A stretch of 64,000 nucleotides of DNA from Mesodorylaimus sp. YZB2_4. Taxonomy: Eukaryota; Nematoda; Enoplea; Dorylaimida; Dorylaimidae. Positions 11,237 to 23,900 of the stretch are shown here, one piece after another. Below the pieces are notes generated by a model. That model saw only the letters and a list, made by a program, of their open reading frames with translations, ran no database searches and was not told the origin of the DNA. The stretch is taken from NCBI GenBank assembly GCA_030248295.1, contig JASANH010000997.1, forward strand, positions 1-64,000. Reading direction: 5' to 3'. The position numbers and the translations under genes were made by a program. Each line of letters opens with the position of its first letter. The first letter of the stretch is position 1.

Positions 11237-12363
11237 TTAGGGTTTGGGGGTTTCAGCGGTGGCGGCAGAAGTAGCGGCGCCAGTACTAGCACTAATGCTA
11301 GCACTGCTAGAGCTGCTGGCGCTGGTGCTGCTAGAACTGCTAGGGCTGGGTGTAGTGGCCGTGGTGGGGGCAGCAGACGTGGTCGTGCTTGGTTTCTGTA
11401 ATTCGTACACAATAACTGCGTGATCGAGTAAGCCCACTTTGGGATGAGTAGCCGTCCTCATGCGCAACGATTGCTCCAAGAAATTGCTGTCCAGCCGGGT
11501 AAACTTTCTTTCCAGCTAGAATAGAAAATTGAGTGTAGTAGTCAGCGCAGACTGCAGGCGAAGAATCTTCTGGAAGTTTTTGTGATTGGTCTATTCTGTA
11601 GAGCCCGAGGAATTTTCCGGATGACATTCAAATGCCCCGTATGCCAGCCTGGTCCCAATAGAGCAGCACTCATCGTCAGTACGATTCCAGGCCATGTACT
11701 CGTAGGAACTCCTGAGTGCAATATCTCACGCCCGGCACTTACGTCTTCAACGGGCAAATCGCGAGAGAAAGAAATGCGGCCAATTTTCTTCAATCGCAGG
11801 ACCATTTTTTGTCCATCAACCCATCCTTCCTCGTAGGTCGTGAAACCTGAACAAACATAGGGGCTCAATGTACCAGAGAGCATACTGCCACCTCCACTGC
11901 CTACCGTTGTTGCCTGTGGTCATCAGGGTAACATTCCCTTGGTCGGTGATGGTCATGAACCCCCATTCGTCATGCAATTGATCCTTGGTCGAGTGTGACC
12001 AAGCGCGTGCCCTAGAATGATAGCCGGTGGTCAGTCATGTTGACAGTTGTGACCATCCTGATAGGTCGCGCGAGCATCACTGCAGACAACTGCAGTTCTA
12101 CCTCAACCGCGACAAGACCACGCGTCGTGCAGGACTTACGAGAAGTTATAGAAGCGGACTCCGGATGATCGGGAGACGGGTGCTTCGAGGATGATGACTT
12201 CCTCGCCGTAGGTCATAGTCGGGATGGTAGGCCAGAAGACCTTCCCAGAGAACTCGGATCTCCAGTGTCCCTGAATCCATTTAAGCTTATCGAAGGGATC
12301 ATCAGCTCGGACAGCACTGGCCCACACGACTACCAGGCACAGGCACATAGAATAGGGAGCCAT
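11237..12363 (-). CDS. Secreted nitrobindin/THAP4-like beta-barrel protein with Ser/Thr/Ala tail
   Basis: Four exons fit by phase: 12140-12363, 11905-12011, 11743-11846 and 11237-11515, giving 237 residues. Residues 1-19 are a signal peptide (MAPYSMCLCLVVVWASAVRA). Residues ~23-187 match the nitrobindin / THAP4 C-terminal domain, a 10-stranded heme-binding barrel: WIQGHWRSEF, then YGEEVIILEAP, FYNFSARAW, DEWGFMTI, RISFSRDLPVE, RKFTRLDSNFLEQ and DHAVIVYEL. The His in the last strand (LLDHAVIVY) lies where the family places its heme-ligand region, although I cannot confirm the exact ligand. The last ~45 residues are Ser/Ala/Thr only, like an O-glycosylated tail. Most nitrobindins are cytosolic, so export is notable. 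It shares three intron positions and phases with the gene at 13894-14858, so they are tandem duplicates. Confidence 0.85.
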
Positions 12364-13893
12364 TTTAGGACGGATGGATCCAATGAGCAACGGGTATATA
12401 AGTAGTATTTTCGAACCGGACGAGAGCCAAGTGAATTCGTCGACTGAAGTCCTCTTGCCGTGAATGCCTTGTAATAGTTGGTCTTAGTCGGTCGACTCGC
12501 CGGTTGTGCTGTTCGATCAAGTGCGACGGCGACCGACCGTAGATACGAATGGAGGCGCGACGGACACACTCAAACGACGCCCCGTTCCTCAAATCGGTTT
12601 GCCTTCTTGGTCCAATATAGGAAATGGAAAGAAATACCAAAAACGTGTTTTGTACTCACCCGGCCATCCTTCGTCCGCCATTCCTAATGTACAGTAAGGT
12701 CGGTGAGGCGGAAACTAGGTAAGTAGGTGATCTTGCGTATAATATGCACCCACCACCACCTGCACCATGGCCAAAATAAGACACGTGTACGAACCCCAGG
12801 CGATCGACCGACAATCGACTATTACGGAGACAGGTGCCCGGAGCGGAAAAAGGAATACATACCAACCAAACCAGTGACCGCGAGTGACTCTCGTCAAAAC
12901 AAAGATCCAGTCATGCCAACCTCATTGCACTAATCAGGGTATGCAAGAAAAAAGTGAAAGACCCAGGGTGAAAACACCTTTCCCGCGTACCCGAACGATC
13001 CGGGTCTCACTAAAGACGAAAATATGAGCAAGCAGTGGATTTCTGAGACAGATCTACAGTATGAAAAACAGTGGTTGTGATTGCTGCGTGACGTCCTTTC
13101 CTGAAAGTTTCCTATTATTGGTGGTTGAACCTTAGGCAGCCACATCCGAGAGTCAAAGAGGTGGAGGGATGAATTATGAGTGTGTGTATGCAAAGGGCTG
13201 TAATTGGGATGTACTATATTCAAAGGGGGAGGGGCTGTTGCAAGAAGTAACTCGGACACTATGTACGACACACGCAGCCGTGGATCACATAGTGACCATA
13301 CGAATCATAGACGAGGGGTGGAGAGGTGCTTTCGAGTTGCCGAGTCAACAATGCCAGTGCGTGTTCGGCTGGCGTGGCAGTAATGATGCCTATTAGCATC
13401 GAGAGACCAACACGGCCATTTGGGGAATTTCTTTGCAAGGTATGTCTTTATATCAAGGCGAGTGTGTCAAGACGACAATGCATTGCCATGTGATTCAGCA
13501 GCCATCAACCTGAGTAAAATACCATACGAACATTTTACCTTGGCTGCTAGTATTCATCGACAAGTAGAGATGTCCGAATGCGTAAAAAGTGCAAAAGAGT
13601 CGTCTGGCTTGTTATGCCGAGTACTAGGAGCCCTTCCTCCAGCCCCACGACTATGTTAACTGAGCCATCTGAGCATTCAAGATGTTTGCTGACGGTGAGA
13701 TCAGGCCCCGCTGCAAGCAATGCAATTAGAATTTATTGACCACTAGTACACACACATATCTGACGATACAGAGAGGCACATAAAGCAAATCATAAGGCCC
13801 TATGAAGGTCTTTGTATAATCTGTGTCCATTAGCAAAGTATATCAGAATCACACATCTCCCTCGATCAGTAATCCTCACATCAGTGCAGGTTT
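12364..13893. other. Intergenic, no gene seen
   Basis: This lies between two tandem nitrobindin-like genes on the minus strand and should hold the promoter of the downstream one. A TATATA-type string lies at about 12393-12400, some 30 bases before the ATG at 12363. Open frames here are short and unlike proteins. Confidence 0.5.
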
Positions 13894-14858
13894 CTAATAG
13901 GTGAACGTTGTCTCACGGAAGAAGTACTTAGTGAAGTACTCCTTCTCGCCCTTCGCTCCGAGCCGCTCCACGGTTTCTTGCAAATACGAGCCTTTTATGG
14001 AAAACTGGCGTTTAGCCTAAAACTTTAACGTTACTAAAGACTTGACTTTTGTTAAAAATGGCCCTCGTACTGTACCTTAACGGGCGCAATGCTTTCAGTC
14101 CCAGGGACACCAACTATATAGACCATTTCCAGGTCCATTTGATTACCTTCCAGCTGCCCTTCTTCCAGGATAGTCATTCCTTAAAGGGCACAGGTCAGTA
14201 GCTTCGTCGACGATGAGTGCTCTCTGCTTACCATCATTCCCTGTGTGCATGATAGATACCTTCAACGGCTTCGTGCTGACGCCCAGCGTCATAAACCCGA
14301 CGTTGATTTGTTCATCGCTCGGATCGAGTAGGTTGTAAGCTCGTGCACTAAAGGCACAAGACGTGAGCACGATTCAAAGTGCGCAGCTCACTTACCTAAA
14401 GTTGACCGATGGAGTTCCAAACATGAGCACGTCAGTGGGAGTGAACTGCAATGTTTCGAAATATCCGAAAGTGGCTTTAGTGAAACTCAATGGAAAGCGA
14501 TGTGGCCTGGTCGAATTCAAGGTCCATTTACCCAGCAGGAATTCGAATGGTTCCAAAATTGGTGGCAGAGGCACGTCGGTAGTGACTGCAATATGACCTG
14601 GTGTCTTCGAAATCATCTCTCATCGTGAGTGCAGAGGTTGTACCACAGAAAGTAGGGGATACCCCATGGTGAGCAAGTCAACCAGGTGGTACAGGACGTG
14701 CAACAGGGCGTACCTTGTTGTAGGCCTGTCTTTGCAATGCCAAGTACCAGGTACTTCTGCCCCGTTCCTGTGATACACTCCAGAGACACCACAGAACGCG
14801 GGCATAGCCCTAACAGTAAAGACATACACAGGAAGTAGAGTAGCCTATGCCTTGCCAT
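13894..14858 (-). CDS. Second secreted nitrobindin/THAP4-like paralogue
   Basis: Five exons fit by phase: 14714-14858, 14396-14597, 14232-14347, 14076-14179 and 13894-14016, giving 229 residues. The start is a signal peptide: MARHR followed by the hydrophobic LLYFLCMSLLLGLC. The barrel begins with LEPFEFLLGKW and continues with FGYFETLQF, VNFSARAYNL, VGFMTLGV, HTGNDGMTILEEG and RQFSIKGSYLQETVE. Intron positions after NFS (phase 2), GND (phase 1) and PVK (phase 0) match those of the paralogue at 11237-12363. The final strand reads EYFTKYFFRET, without the His found in the paralogue, so heme binding may be lost. The ATG lies only 42 bases after the stop of the Reeler-EGF-ShKT gene on the same strand. 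An alternative model splices 14948 to 14809 in frame and would make this the C-terminal domain of that protein. I prefer separate genes because of the good signal peptide. Confidence 0.8.
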
Positions 14859-14900
14859 TATGGAGAAACCGTAACATTTGGTAGGTTGTCCTTAACATTT

Positions 14901-17900
14901 TTACCCCACCTTTTTGTGGTACACCCTGGTTGCAAGACCTCGCATACCCGTAGTGTTATCGAATTCGCACTGACCACACGTGACGGCGCAATTGACATCA
15001 AAAAATCTTGTGGCTGGTCTCATGGACTCGCATCGATCCTGCTCGCCCCAGAAATCACAACTTTGGTAAATGTCTTGGCATGGTCCTAAAGAGAGCGTGC
15101 AAGCACAGGAATTTATCTTATGGATCGACCTCACTATGGCACCGATCGCCCATGTAACCAGGCGAGCAACGACATTCGAAATCATTAAACTTGTCCACGC
15201 AAGTGCCGTGCATGCACTGAGCAGTGGCGCATTCGTCAATTTCTACAAATGGCTGGGAATGAGACAGGGATGGTACTGAAACTACGTATAGTGAACGCAC
15301 CTGATTCGCAGTGCTTTCCAGTATAGCCTGGGACACAGATACATCCGTATTCACCGTCACTTCCGATCGTGCAATTTCCTCCATTTTGGCACAGGTAGTT
15401 CGGGCAAGGGCCTGGAACAGAACAGGGTGTCGTCTTCGCACAAGCGCACTCAGATAAGGTGTCTGGCTCGACTGAAACGCGGGCTCTGTCAGGGAAAGAG
15501 CCGATAGTGGCTTCTTTGGGGGCCTGGCTGGTTCAAGGTCGAATGAAGAAGGCGAGTCATTGACTCATGTAGCTAATCTGTCACAAGCAAATTATGATGG
15601 CTCCACTTACGCTCGCAGAATTCGCCCGCCCACTGACCATGGCACTGGCAAGTATAAGCACCCGTTCGGTTATTGCTTACGCAGACAGCGCCGTTCTCGC
15701 ACCTGTGTCTGTAGCAGAGATCGGGTTCTGAAAGAAGTAATCGAGGGCCAAGGCTGTCATATAGAAAATTCTTATGATTAGCTTCGCTTACCTTCGCAAT
15801 GCTGACCAGTCCACTCCTCTGTGCACAAACACAGATACCGATCGTCGCTCGGGTATCCTCTACACGTGCCATTGTTCATGCATAGATTCTTGTCGCAGAT
15901 AGGCAGTAGTGGAGGAGTAGCTAAAAAGAACGACGCTAAAATGTAAGAGAAGATCTGGCAGCCAAAAAGAGCTCTTTGTAATATACAGTGTACTGTTGGT
16001 CAGGAGACATCAGTTCATGTGACCACATCAAACACAGCCCGTCTGGCGCGGCGGCTTATGGGTCTGTGGTAGCGAGCATTTGCTTCGCTCTGTTGTCACC
16101 CGTTCGTAGCTTGCAAAGAGCATCCTTACTTGAAGCAGCATCGGGGCTGGGGACTGTCTCATCTGGAACCGCAGATAGCCCGTCTGGTGCAACAGCTTCC
16201 GTTTCTGCGGTAGCTTCAGACCCCGACGGCGCATTCTCGTCCTCGCCCTCGTTCTCCTCCTCTTCGCCGGACGTTTCGAAAGTCGGTGGTTCAGGGAATT
16301 GCTCCGCTCCAGTCCCCGTCGACGCCTTGTTGGCTTCCTTTGGATCGACTACTCTGATCGAAACCCGATTTCCTTTTCCCAAAGCGATGTTGAATCGTCG
16401 AGAGGGTGTCTTCTCGAGTTGTTTAACCTCGGAATTTTTATTATTCGAGGGCAGCAGGAGAACTCGTTTCTGCACTCCAGTTGTGTCCTCGGAGTCAGGC
16501 CCATTGTCGGTAAAGATAGGTGGTGGTTCTGGTAAGTCCTTCTTCACGTCTTTCTCTTGGACACTGGAACGGTGGTCTGGGAATTTGGCGTTTTGGCTTG
16601 GCACAACAAACCCGGACTCGGGCTGCCACAATGTCCAGTATGTCTCGTCACTTTGAAGAACTGTGATGCTGAAAATGTGATGGTACTTTGGGGCATACGT
16701 GTTATAACTATAGGTTGCAGCTATAGTCAAACATGACAGACAGACAGATGAGTTGATGAGGTGGGCACAGCCAAGAGTAGCCACAAAGATCCCAGAGTGA
16801 CCAAGAGGAGGGGAAAGGGTGAGGGCGACCACCTGTTCTCTCCGACTAGTATAATAGGCGTATATATCTAATCTGCAACTATCAGTTCACTGGTTCTGAG
16901 AACTGGCCTGCCTCCTCGAGTTCGAGTGACTGCAGGTTCGCAGGCATCGGGCGGTACTAGAATTGATTTCCTGGTCTGTACTGCATTCTAGGCAATTAGG
17001 GACTAACCCCCGCAACCTCGCTGACAGCCAACACGTGCTGATGCTTCTTGATTTGTGAGTTTAAAGGGCTCTTGGCTTAAAAACTTTACACAAAGAAAAG
17101 GGGACTGCGTGGGACTGTTTCTGGTATCGAGCTTGACTAGGGCGAGCCGAGGTTTCACTAGCCTATTTTAGTGAGCTAATACGTCGGGGTCCGACTTACT
17201 GGGGGGAAGGAGTGACCCCCCAAACCCGGGGCAGCCAACCAAGCCGCCCAATCTAGTCCAAGACTGCAATATTACCCTGAAGGGTGATGCTCCTAACTGC
17301 TAGCCATGCAGAGGATCGATTGCCAGACGAGCCTCTGCACTGATACCCGCATCCAGGTGCAAACCTACCCTATACTATGTTCTGAACAACCCCAGATTCC
17401 ACCAGTTATAACAGAGCACTTACACAAACTGCACAGGTCCTTCTTTGCGCAGTGTTTGCCACTTGGCCTCCACAGCATACTTGTCTTCGTCGGTCGCATT
17501 TGTTATAGAACTGTTGATTATGTTCGGACACCTCGGAAAGATGATGGCCTGCAGCTGCCACCTCGGCTCCTCCAAGAACTGACCAGCCTTCAAGTTGCCA
17601 ATGAGGAACCCTTGCTGAGTGGCCAGCCGGGCTTGGATAAGGAATCCTCGAAACGGCGTCTCTCCTGACAGTCGAACTGAAAGGACACAGCCAGTTAGCA
17701 CAGCCAGAGTCAGCTTGCAGCCTGCTGGACAGTTACCAGTAACTTCTAGTCAGCAGTCCGGGACAGGATCAGGGTCACCTACCTGTATACACATCCTCAG
17801 TGTACTCCTTCGTCACTCGCCCCAACGAATCTGTGAACTCGAACTTGTAGGGAGGCGGGTACTCATCAAAGTCGTTCACGGTTCCCTGCAGGGTGACACC

Positions 17901-18002
17901 AGGTTTGGTTGAGTGCTGCCCTGAACATCCAACACTCGTCTCGAGTGCATTCGCACCACACATCAGCACAGCCATAAAAGGCAATATCACACACATGGCC
18001 AT
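14901..18002 (-). CDS. Secreted Reeler-EGF(x4)-ShKT multidomain protein
   Basis: Eight exons fit by phase: 17783-18002, 17424-17676, 16130-16668, 15792-15920, 15611-15727, 15301-15471, 15135-15242 and 14901-15085, giving 573 residues. It starts at the first ATG (MAMCVILPFMAVLMCGANA), a signal peptide. Residues ~25-170 are a Reeler domain, recognised by GCSGQHSTKPG, PPPYKFEF, VYTGVRLSG, FRGFLIQA and KWQTLRKEGPVQFVITVLQ. A ~155-residue linker follows, Pro/Ser/Glu-rich with an acidic EEEENEGEDEN block. Then come four EGF modules, each on its own exon with phase-1 borders, for example CLCTEEWTGQHC and CICVPGYTGKHC, the fourth opening EIDEC. A ShKT six-cysteine domain closes it (CQDIYQSC...CAVTCGQC). 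This looks like an extracellular adhesion or matrix/immune protein. ShKT domains are common in nematode secreted proteins. The function is inferred from domains only. Confidence 0.85.
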
Positions 18003-18453
18003 GGCTCTCACGTCCACTCTGTTCAACGGACAAGTGTCCGAATGGTCTCACTTTCATAAACCGATTCGAGCTCAAACTTCTACAACTTTATACCATGACA
18101 CTAGAAACCTTCCACGGTCGGAATAACGGACCTAGGTTAGTCGTTACGCCAGACCCATAGGTGACACGAGACCACAAGAACTGAACCCAAATTCACACTC
18201 GAATGACAGAGCGGAACGAAAGCGAATTCGGCGACGACCTTTAAAGACAAAGGGTCACTGGGCTGAACGTATGCAAAACGAGGGCACAAAAACCGGTCCC
18301 TCAATGAGGGTGCAATGTGGGTAATCTTGATGGGCGTAATCGCACCCGTCTTAATGCCTATATAGGGAAGGTACTTCTTGAAAAATGACCTCCTCATCAA
18401 CATAAAATACCACCAACCACTCATCAAGGCAGCAACAAATGTTAGATAACACG
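18003..18453. other. Intergenic, no gene seen
   Basis: The region lies between ERAL1 and the Reeler gene, both on the minus strand, and must hold the ERAL1 3' UTR and the Reeler gene promoter. I see no further coding sequence. Confidence 0.5.
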
Positions 18454-20233
18454 TCACTTTCCCTTTCTCGTCAAAACCCCTAATCTGAAGAAGACTTCCC
18501 TTTGGAATAGGTTTCTCAAAACTTGGGTGATCTCTTGTGCTGCTTCCGAAACGGTCTTTCCTTTCGGACCAATGATAAACTTGGCATCCCGTTCTTGGCG
18601 ACACAGCACGTCCAGTCGAATGCACAGTACGTCGTTCTCGTTTACTTCCCATACACAAACCTGAAAAGAATTAAGATGGGTTATTGGCCTGAATTTTCAT
18701 CCTCGCAAAGAGGATCACTAGATCTCTTGGGAAACGGTGGAAAGAAATCCAGGAAAGGCTCCTTTAATCACAAAATAAAAATGAACCCCCCCCCCCACAA
18801 CTTGAACGAGAGCGCCCCCCCCCCCCCACACAGTGAAGTATAGTGTTTGCATTCTGCAGTGTATGCTGAAAGGTTTCGGAGGGCACGTGCGTGGAGAGTA
18901 TACTCGGGAAGCGTAAGAATGGTCCACCTGTTCAGTATAGTACTCAATGTAAAATCCGTCTATAATTTAATATGCATAAGCACAAACCCTGTACTGATTC
19001 TGTCTGTCTGAGTACCCATATCAGCGCACAAAGCAAGCATACCTTGAAGTCCAATGTATAGGGGATATGATACAGTAACCGATCCATCAGCTTCGCCCGT
19101 ACGACACCCTTGACCAATTCTACCGGATCTTGGTCGGTGACAACAGAAGGAGGGAATCGCCATCGACCAATCCGCGCGCGCTCATGCAAGTATTGTCGCA
19201 GATCATCTACGCCGTCCCCTGTCAATGCCGAAATCATAAAAAGTCGATCGAATAGCGGCCACCCGACTTCGTTTCGATAACACTTTAGCAGCATTGATTC
19301 CTGCACTTGCCGCCAAGGTATCGTGACCATGCTCTCTACTAAATCCCATCTAACGCCGGTCCAGTGCTGTCGAAGAAGCTGATCGACGGGTGATTGTTCA
19401 GTAACCGATTCCTCATTCCAACCTTCGGTAGATCCACAGTCACTTCCGCCCGATCCGATCACGTCCATTTCTTCCATTTCCGAATCAGAAGCCAATCGAT
19501 CATGGCCGGTCTCGTTCAGTGGGTTTTTACGTTCTACCTTCATCTTTTCACCACCTCGACTCAATATCGAGTTCACCTGTCTCATTGGGACAGGAACACC
19601 GCCAACCATTCCTTTGGTTAGCTTCGCCGCCAAGGCCAACAAAAGCCCTTTATCCTTGACCGCGTCCACTTTTGTCAACACCAATGCTGATGTCAATCGA
19701 TGTCGATGTCTGTACAATAATTGTAAAATTCTCGGATCCAATCGATCACGCGTGTGACGATCAGCCGCATCTAGCAATACGCACACAGTATCAGCACCAA
19801 GCATTGCACCCTCCGGGTCCAGCAGCAACGTGTCTTCCAAGTTATGCTTCTTGGCTTTCGTACTGGTCACCACACCAGGAGTGTCCAATACCAATAGCTG
19901 CGTCCGATCGTCCAACAAGCAGGCACCCCTCGTTGTTTTCCTGGTCGTATGAACTTTGTTCGAAACGGCACATACTGGCGCATCAACCAAGGCATTGGTC
20001 AGTACCGATTTTCCCGCGTTTGGACATCCGATGATGACTGTCTTGGCAATTTTAGCATCTGGTGGTGATTCAAATTTTTCTAGGCGCTTTCGAATTTCTT
20101 CTGTTGGAATCGGGTTTAGGGCGCGATCGTCGTAGTTGCCCTTTGACGATGATGAGACCGAAGACGCAGCTGATCGAAGCGGAAGAATCTTTTGAGAACT
20201 AACAAATCGTTTAAGAAAAATATGCCAATGCAT
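18454..20233 (-). CDS. ERAL1: ERAL1, Era-type mitochondrial ribosome-assembly GTPase
   Basis: Two exons, 19043-20233 and 18454-18660, join in phase 0 to give 465 residues. ERAL1 binds 12S rRNA and is needed for small mitoribosomal subunit assembly. The first ~30 residues are basic and Ser-rich with no acids (MHWHIFLKRFVSSQK), like a mitochondrial presequence. The GTPase motifs are in order: G1 GCPNAGKS (residues 69-76), G2 region TTRKTTRG, G3 DTPG, G4 TKVD and G5 SALTG. A ~80-residue acidic insert (SDSEMEEMDV...) lies between G4 and G5. The second exon carries the C-terminal KH domain with its GxxG loop in FIIGPKGKTV, ending RLGVLTRKGK. The 382-base intron contains two poly-C tracts of 12-14 bases. 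The gene is divergent from ANAPC1. Confidence 0.92.
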
Positions 20234-20933
20234 GATGAATTTTAGTTATTGAATTTATCAAATCGACCATCCCATCGTATGAGAGGCCAATAAATTTATG
20301 GTCTGCCCAGAAGAAGCCCGCTCTTAGCAGACATTTCATCTATTGAATAAAAACCGCGGGATTTTCAAATTTGGTCTTATCAGCTGGCTATTGTTAGGAG
20401 TTTGTGTCAAGTGACTTTCAACTCCAACATTGACAGCCTCAATCAAACCACCTCAAGATATATGCCGAGGGTGCAGCCCCTACCACCTACTGTACTGATA
20501 CTGTACTTTTGGCGGGCTGCATACGCACTCTCTCAGATCGAGGTTAATGCAGCCCAGTTGCTGTGATCTCATTGTTTGAAAAAATCCTTTATTTGGTCAC
20601 CATTGGTGTAGCTGGTGATTTCCTTGCTGCGAGAATCATGCTTACGACCTTCTCTGGAATTCCGCTCAATCAGCTTCTCCATTTAAATCTGGCGCGATCG
20701 AGTCATACGCTGTCTAATTTGTCTGCTACGAAGCGGTAATGAGTTCGAGTTTTATTAGGCAAGGATTCAAGGAGTTGGACATATAATAGACCCACCGGAT
20801 CGTCTATTAGATGTGTAACTCCTTGAAGGATTGGATCTGCTTTTGCTTTCGTCTATATTGGTTTTTGCAGGAACAGCAAATGCCGCCGTATTTGACCTAG
20901 AACAATAAATTATTCTCTTCTATATTTTTCAAA
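20234..20933. other. Divergent intergenic region between ERAL1 and ANAPC1
   Basis: This should hold both promoters. A splice-acceptor-like TTTTTGCAG ends at 20870, followed by a short upstream ORF at 20880-20900 (MPPYLT and stop). That would put a uORF in the ANAPC1 leader if the acceptor is used. Confidence 0.4.
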
Positions 20934-23900
20934 ATGATAATTACTGGAGAACCGTTCGAATTCGAACCATTCGGCCGTAAACTATCAAAAGTTTGCAAGC
21001 TTGATGACTCCGTCGAGCAATCAGCTTCAAGTGGGGGAAAAAAGGAACAAGCACGAACGGTAACACAAGTTGCAGTCTGGTTAGTCTTTGATTACACATT
21101 TTTTCCTTCTCAGATTTGTCGAATCCGTAAACGAGACGGGAGCGATGCCTTCGAAGAAATATACGCTGCCGGAAAGACCTTAGTTTGGAGTTTCAATAGC
21201 ACTCTTCTATTGAAGACATTTTCGACTGATTTTACAATTATTGATGTGAGCTATACTAGATTTTTTTACTTTTGTTTGCGAGTGGTTGTGACGCAGTCAA
21301 GTCTGTTGCTAAACTGCCGCATCTGTTTTAGGCATTTTGGCGCACGTTTTCTGGCCAAAATCAAAGCGGCATTTCCGAAAATGATCATCGATGTTGGGAC
21401 GGTTTATGCATAATTGGAGAGAAAAGCATCGTTATTCATCGCATATGCGACGGGGAAAGATTCCAACAAACGTTGCCCTTCTCAGTGCGACGTGTTTTTT
21501 CAACAGAATTTGGTTTATTGCTGGAACGGGCACCAACCGTTTCGGAATTGCGAAGCACCAAATCGTAAGAATATCTGCATAGATTTTTTTCTGCATCTTT
21601 CTTCTCACAACTTCGTTTATTTCAGGACTGGCGATCAACATTTTCCGTTCCTATTCTCGCTTTCTCATCCATTGAATGAAATCGTGCCAGTAATTTGCAA
21701 AACAACTGGTGAGTACGCAGCTAATGCTATCTGTACTCAGGGCTATCAGTATCTATTTAGACGCGAGCGGACGCGACGTTGTGTGTTATACGAACAATTC
21801 GGACATGAATGTGGCTTATTCTGACCCGAAGCGCTCTTTGCTGTTGTCTTTCGACAAGAAAACTGGCAACCACACTTTGTGGGTGGTTAGGAAAGCTTCG
21901 AAACACGTAAAACTTTAATCTAGTTTTCAACTTGTTGCCGATGTACTTGAAAATTAGTTTAGGATGCATTGGCCGCTTCAGATTTCTTGCAACAGTCAAT
22001 GTTGTCGAACGCGTCTTCAGTCTTTTCCCATACATCGCTCAATTCGAGCAATGTGACCTCGTCTGCTGTTCGGAGTGGAACTGCGGTCTTTAGCCAATCG
22101 CCTAGTTTAGGCCAATCTGTAACTGGTCCTTCATCGAGCAGTGGCCAGCAAAGTATGCGAAAGTGGAATCAGTCGTTTTTAACCCCTGTGATGATAACTT
22201 TTTCAGCCACGTCATTGCAACAAACCACGGCCGCAACTACTTCGCTCAGTTCCGGAATGTTGCCGCACTTATTCGCTATCCCATTTTCGTCGACTCCTGA
22301 CCAACAAAGTCTTTTACAACCTTCGACGGCGGGTCGTAGTGGTCGTTTGTTTCCAGGAGGACCATCAGCTCTGGCACTGACTCCTAGACCAGCTGGGAAA
22401 GGAGCGAGCGTGTTTGCTAATCCCGCTGTTAGCAGAATCATGCGACTAAAGTAAAAGCTGCATCTTGCTCTGTAAGTCTTTTGTAATTATCTTCTGATTT
22501 CAGTACTTCGGGAGATCTAACACCCAATTCGATAATCCTGACGCCACGTTCTGTTGTTGGCACGACACCGAAAGTGGGAGAATTATATCAAAGTGAGTTA
22601 TCGATTTTTCAGTAGGTAATTGAACATTGTGCCTATCTCTCTCGGCTTTCAGGTTATTTCCCGTCACCAGCTTTGAACAGTTATCATGCTGGTGATTATA
22701 TGCACATGAGTACATATGGGCAATCGGCGGTCCCGTTTGTTCCAGACCTGTGCTTGGAACCAGTTTGGAGCGAACAATCCTGTCAATCAAAGTATGAACA
22801 ACAAAGTATGCCCTAGCCCTTGACGGGCTCATGCTTATTTGCGTTTAATAGATCCGATTTTCAAGCACTATGTAAGAGTAGCGAGAGCGCTACGAAAGTT
22901 GTTGTGATCGAAGATTTCGCTGGGGGAATATTTCTATGCTATTTGATCAAGTCGTTGTGTCAGTTAAGGTAAATTATGCATTTTTCGATGCGCTTTTTGT
23001 AATAATTTCTGTTTAAGATGCTTGAAAATCACCCGGAAGAAAGATCTCGATCGGTACACACCATCTGGTTCAATCACGGTGATTTCTTGTCGCGACTTAG
23101 CCGTTTTTTCGGTAAGGTTGATAAATTTGGTGGGGTTTTCAGTTGCGTTTGATGTTATCTTATTTTTAGAACTCAACATACATGATCATTTTGGATCAGA
23201 ACTGCTCTTTGAGTCTTTATAATGGAATAAAAAAGGTGAGATTGTTTACCCCAGGATATCAAAGAAAGTCTGCCAATTTTGATTGTTTTAGATCTCATCA
23301 CTGTACTGCGATGCGATGGGCCTGTTGTCACCACCAGACAAATATGCAACTGAATTCTACAAATCGCACGCCAGTCGTATTTTGTCATCGAGCGAATTAC
23401 CATCGATTTCGAACGCAATGGATTGCACTTTGATGCGGGATGCTGTAGACGCCATTTGCTCGCCAGTACGTCATGATCAATCGAGCAGCGCCGTTGGGTC
23501 GCTAAGTGGAACGATATCAGCTATAGAGACATTTTGCGAGCGATCGCCTTTCTTCCTTGTGGTATGTACATACGTGGTGGCTGGTTCAGAATTAGAGCTG
23601 GGTCACCTGAGAAATTCACATGATCACAGGCCAGCATTGACCGATCCGACCCTAGGCCCGGATCCGATCTAGGGTCTGGACTGGCCCGATCCGACCGATC
23701 CGCTTCAAAAAATTGAAGATTGGTGGGGATGACGTGTTTGGCACTGCATCCTCGCCAATCTACCTACTCTCTGTTCCTAGCTGTCACTCTCTGTCAGTTG
23801 ACTTCAAAAGACACAGGAGAGGAGAGCAGCGCCTAAAGCGGGATTAAATGCTGATCTGATAGGAAAAACGGGATTTCCTCATCATAATATGCCACACTTT

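Noticed and set aside
18769..18835. Poly-C pair in the ERAL1 intron read as part of a coding region
   Set aside because: It lies between a clear donor (19042) and acceptor (18661) and encodes only Pro/Gly runs.
21709..21824. Read-through of the frame GEYAANAICTQG... as ANAPC1 coding sequence
   Set aside because: It leaves APC1 similarity and soon stops, whereas the other frame resumes with conserved APC1 sequence.
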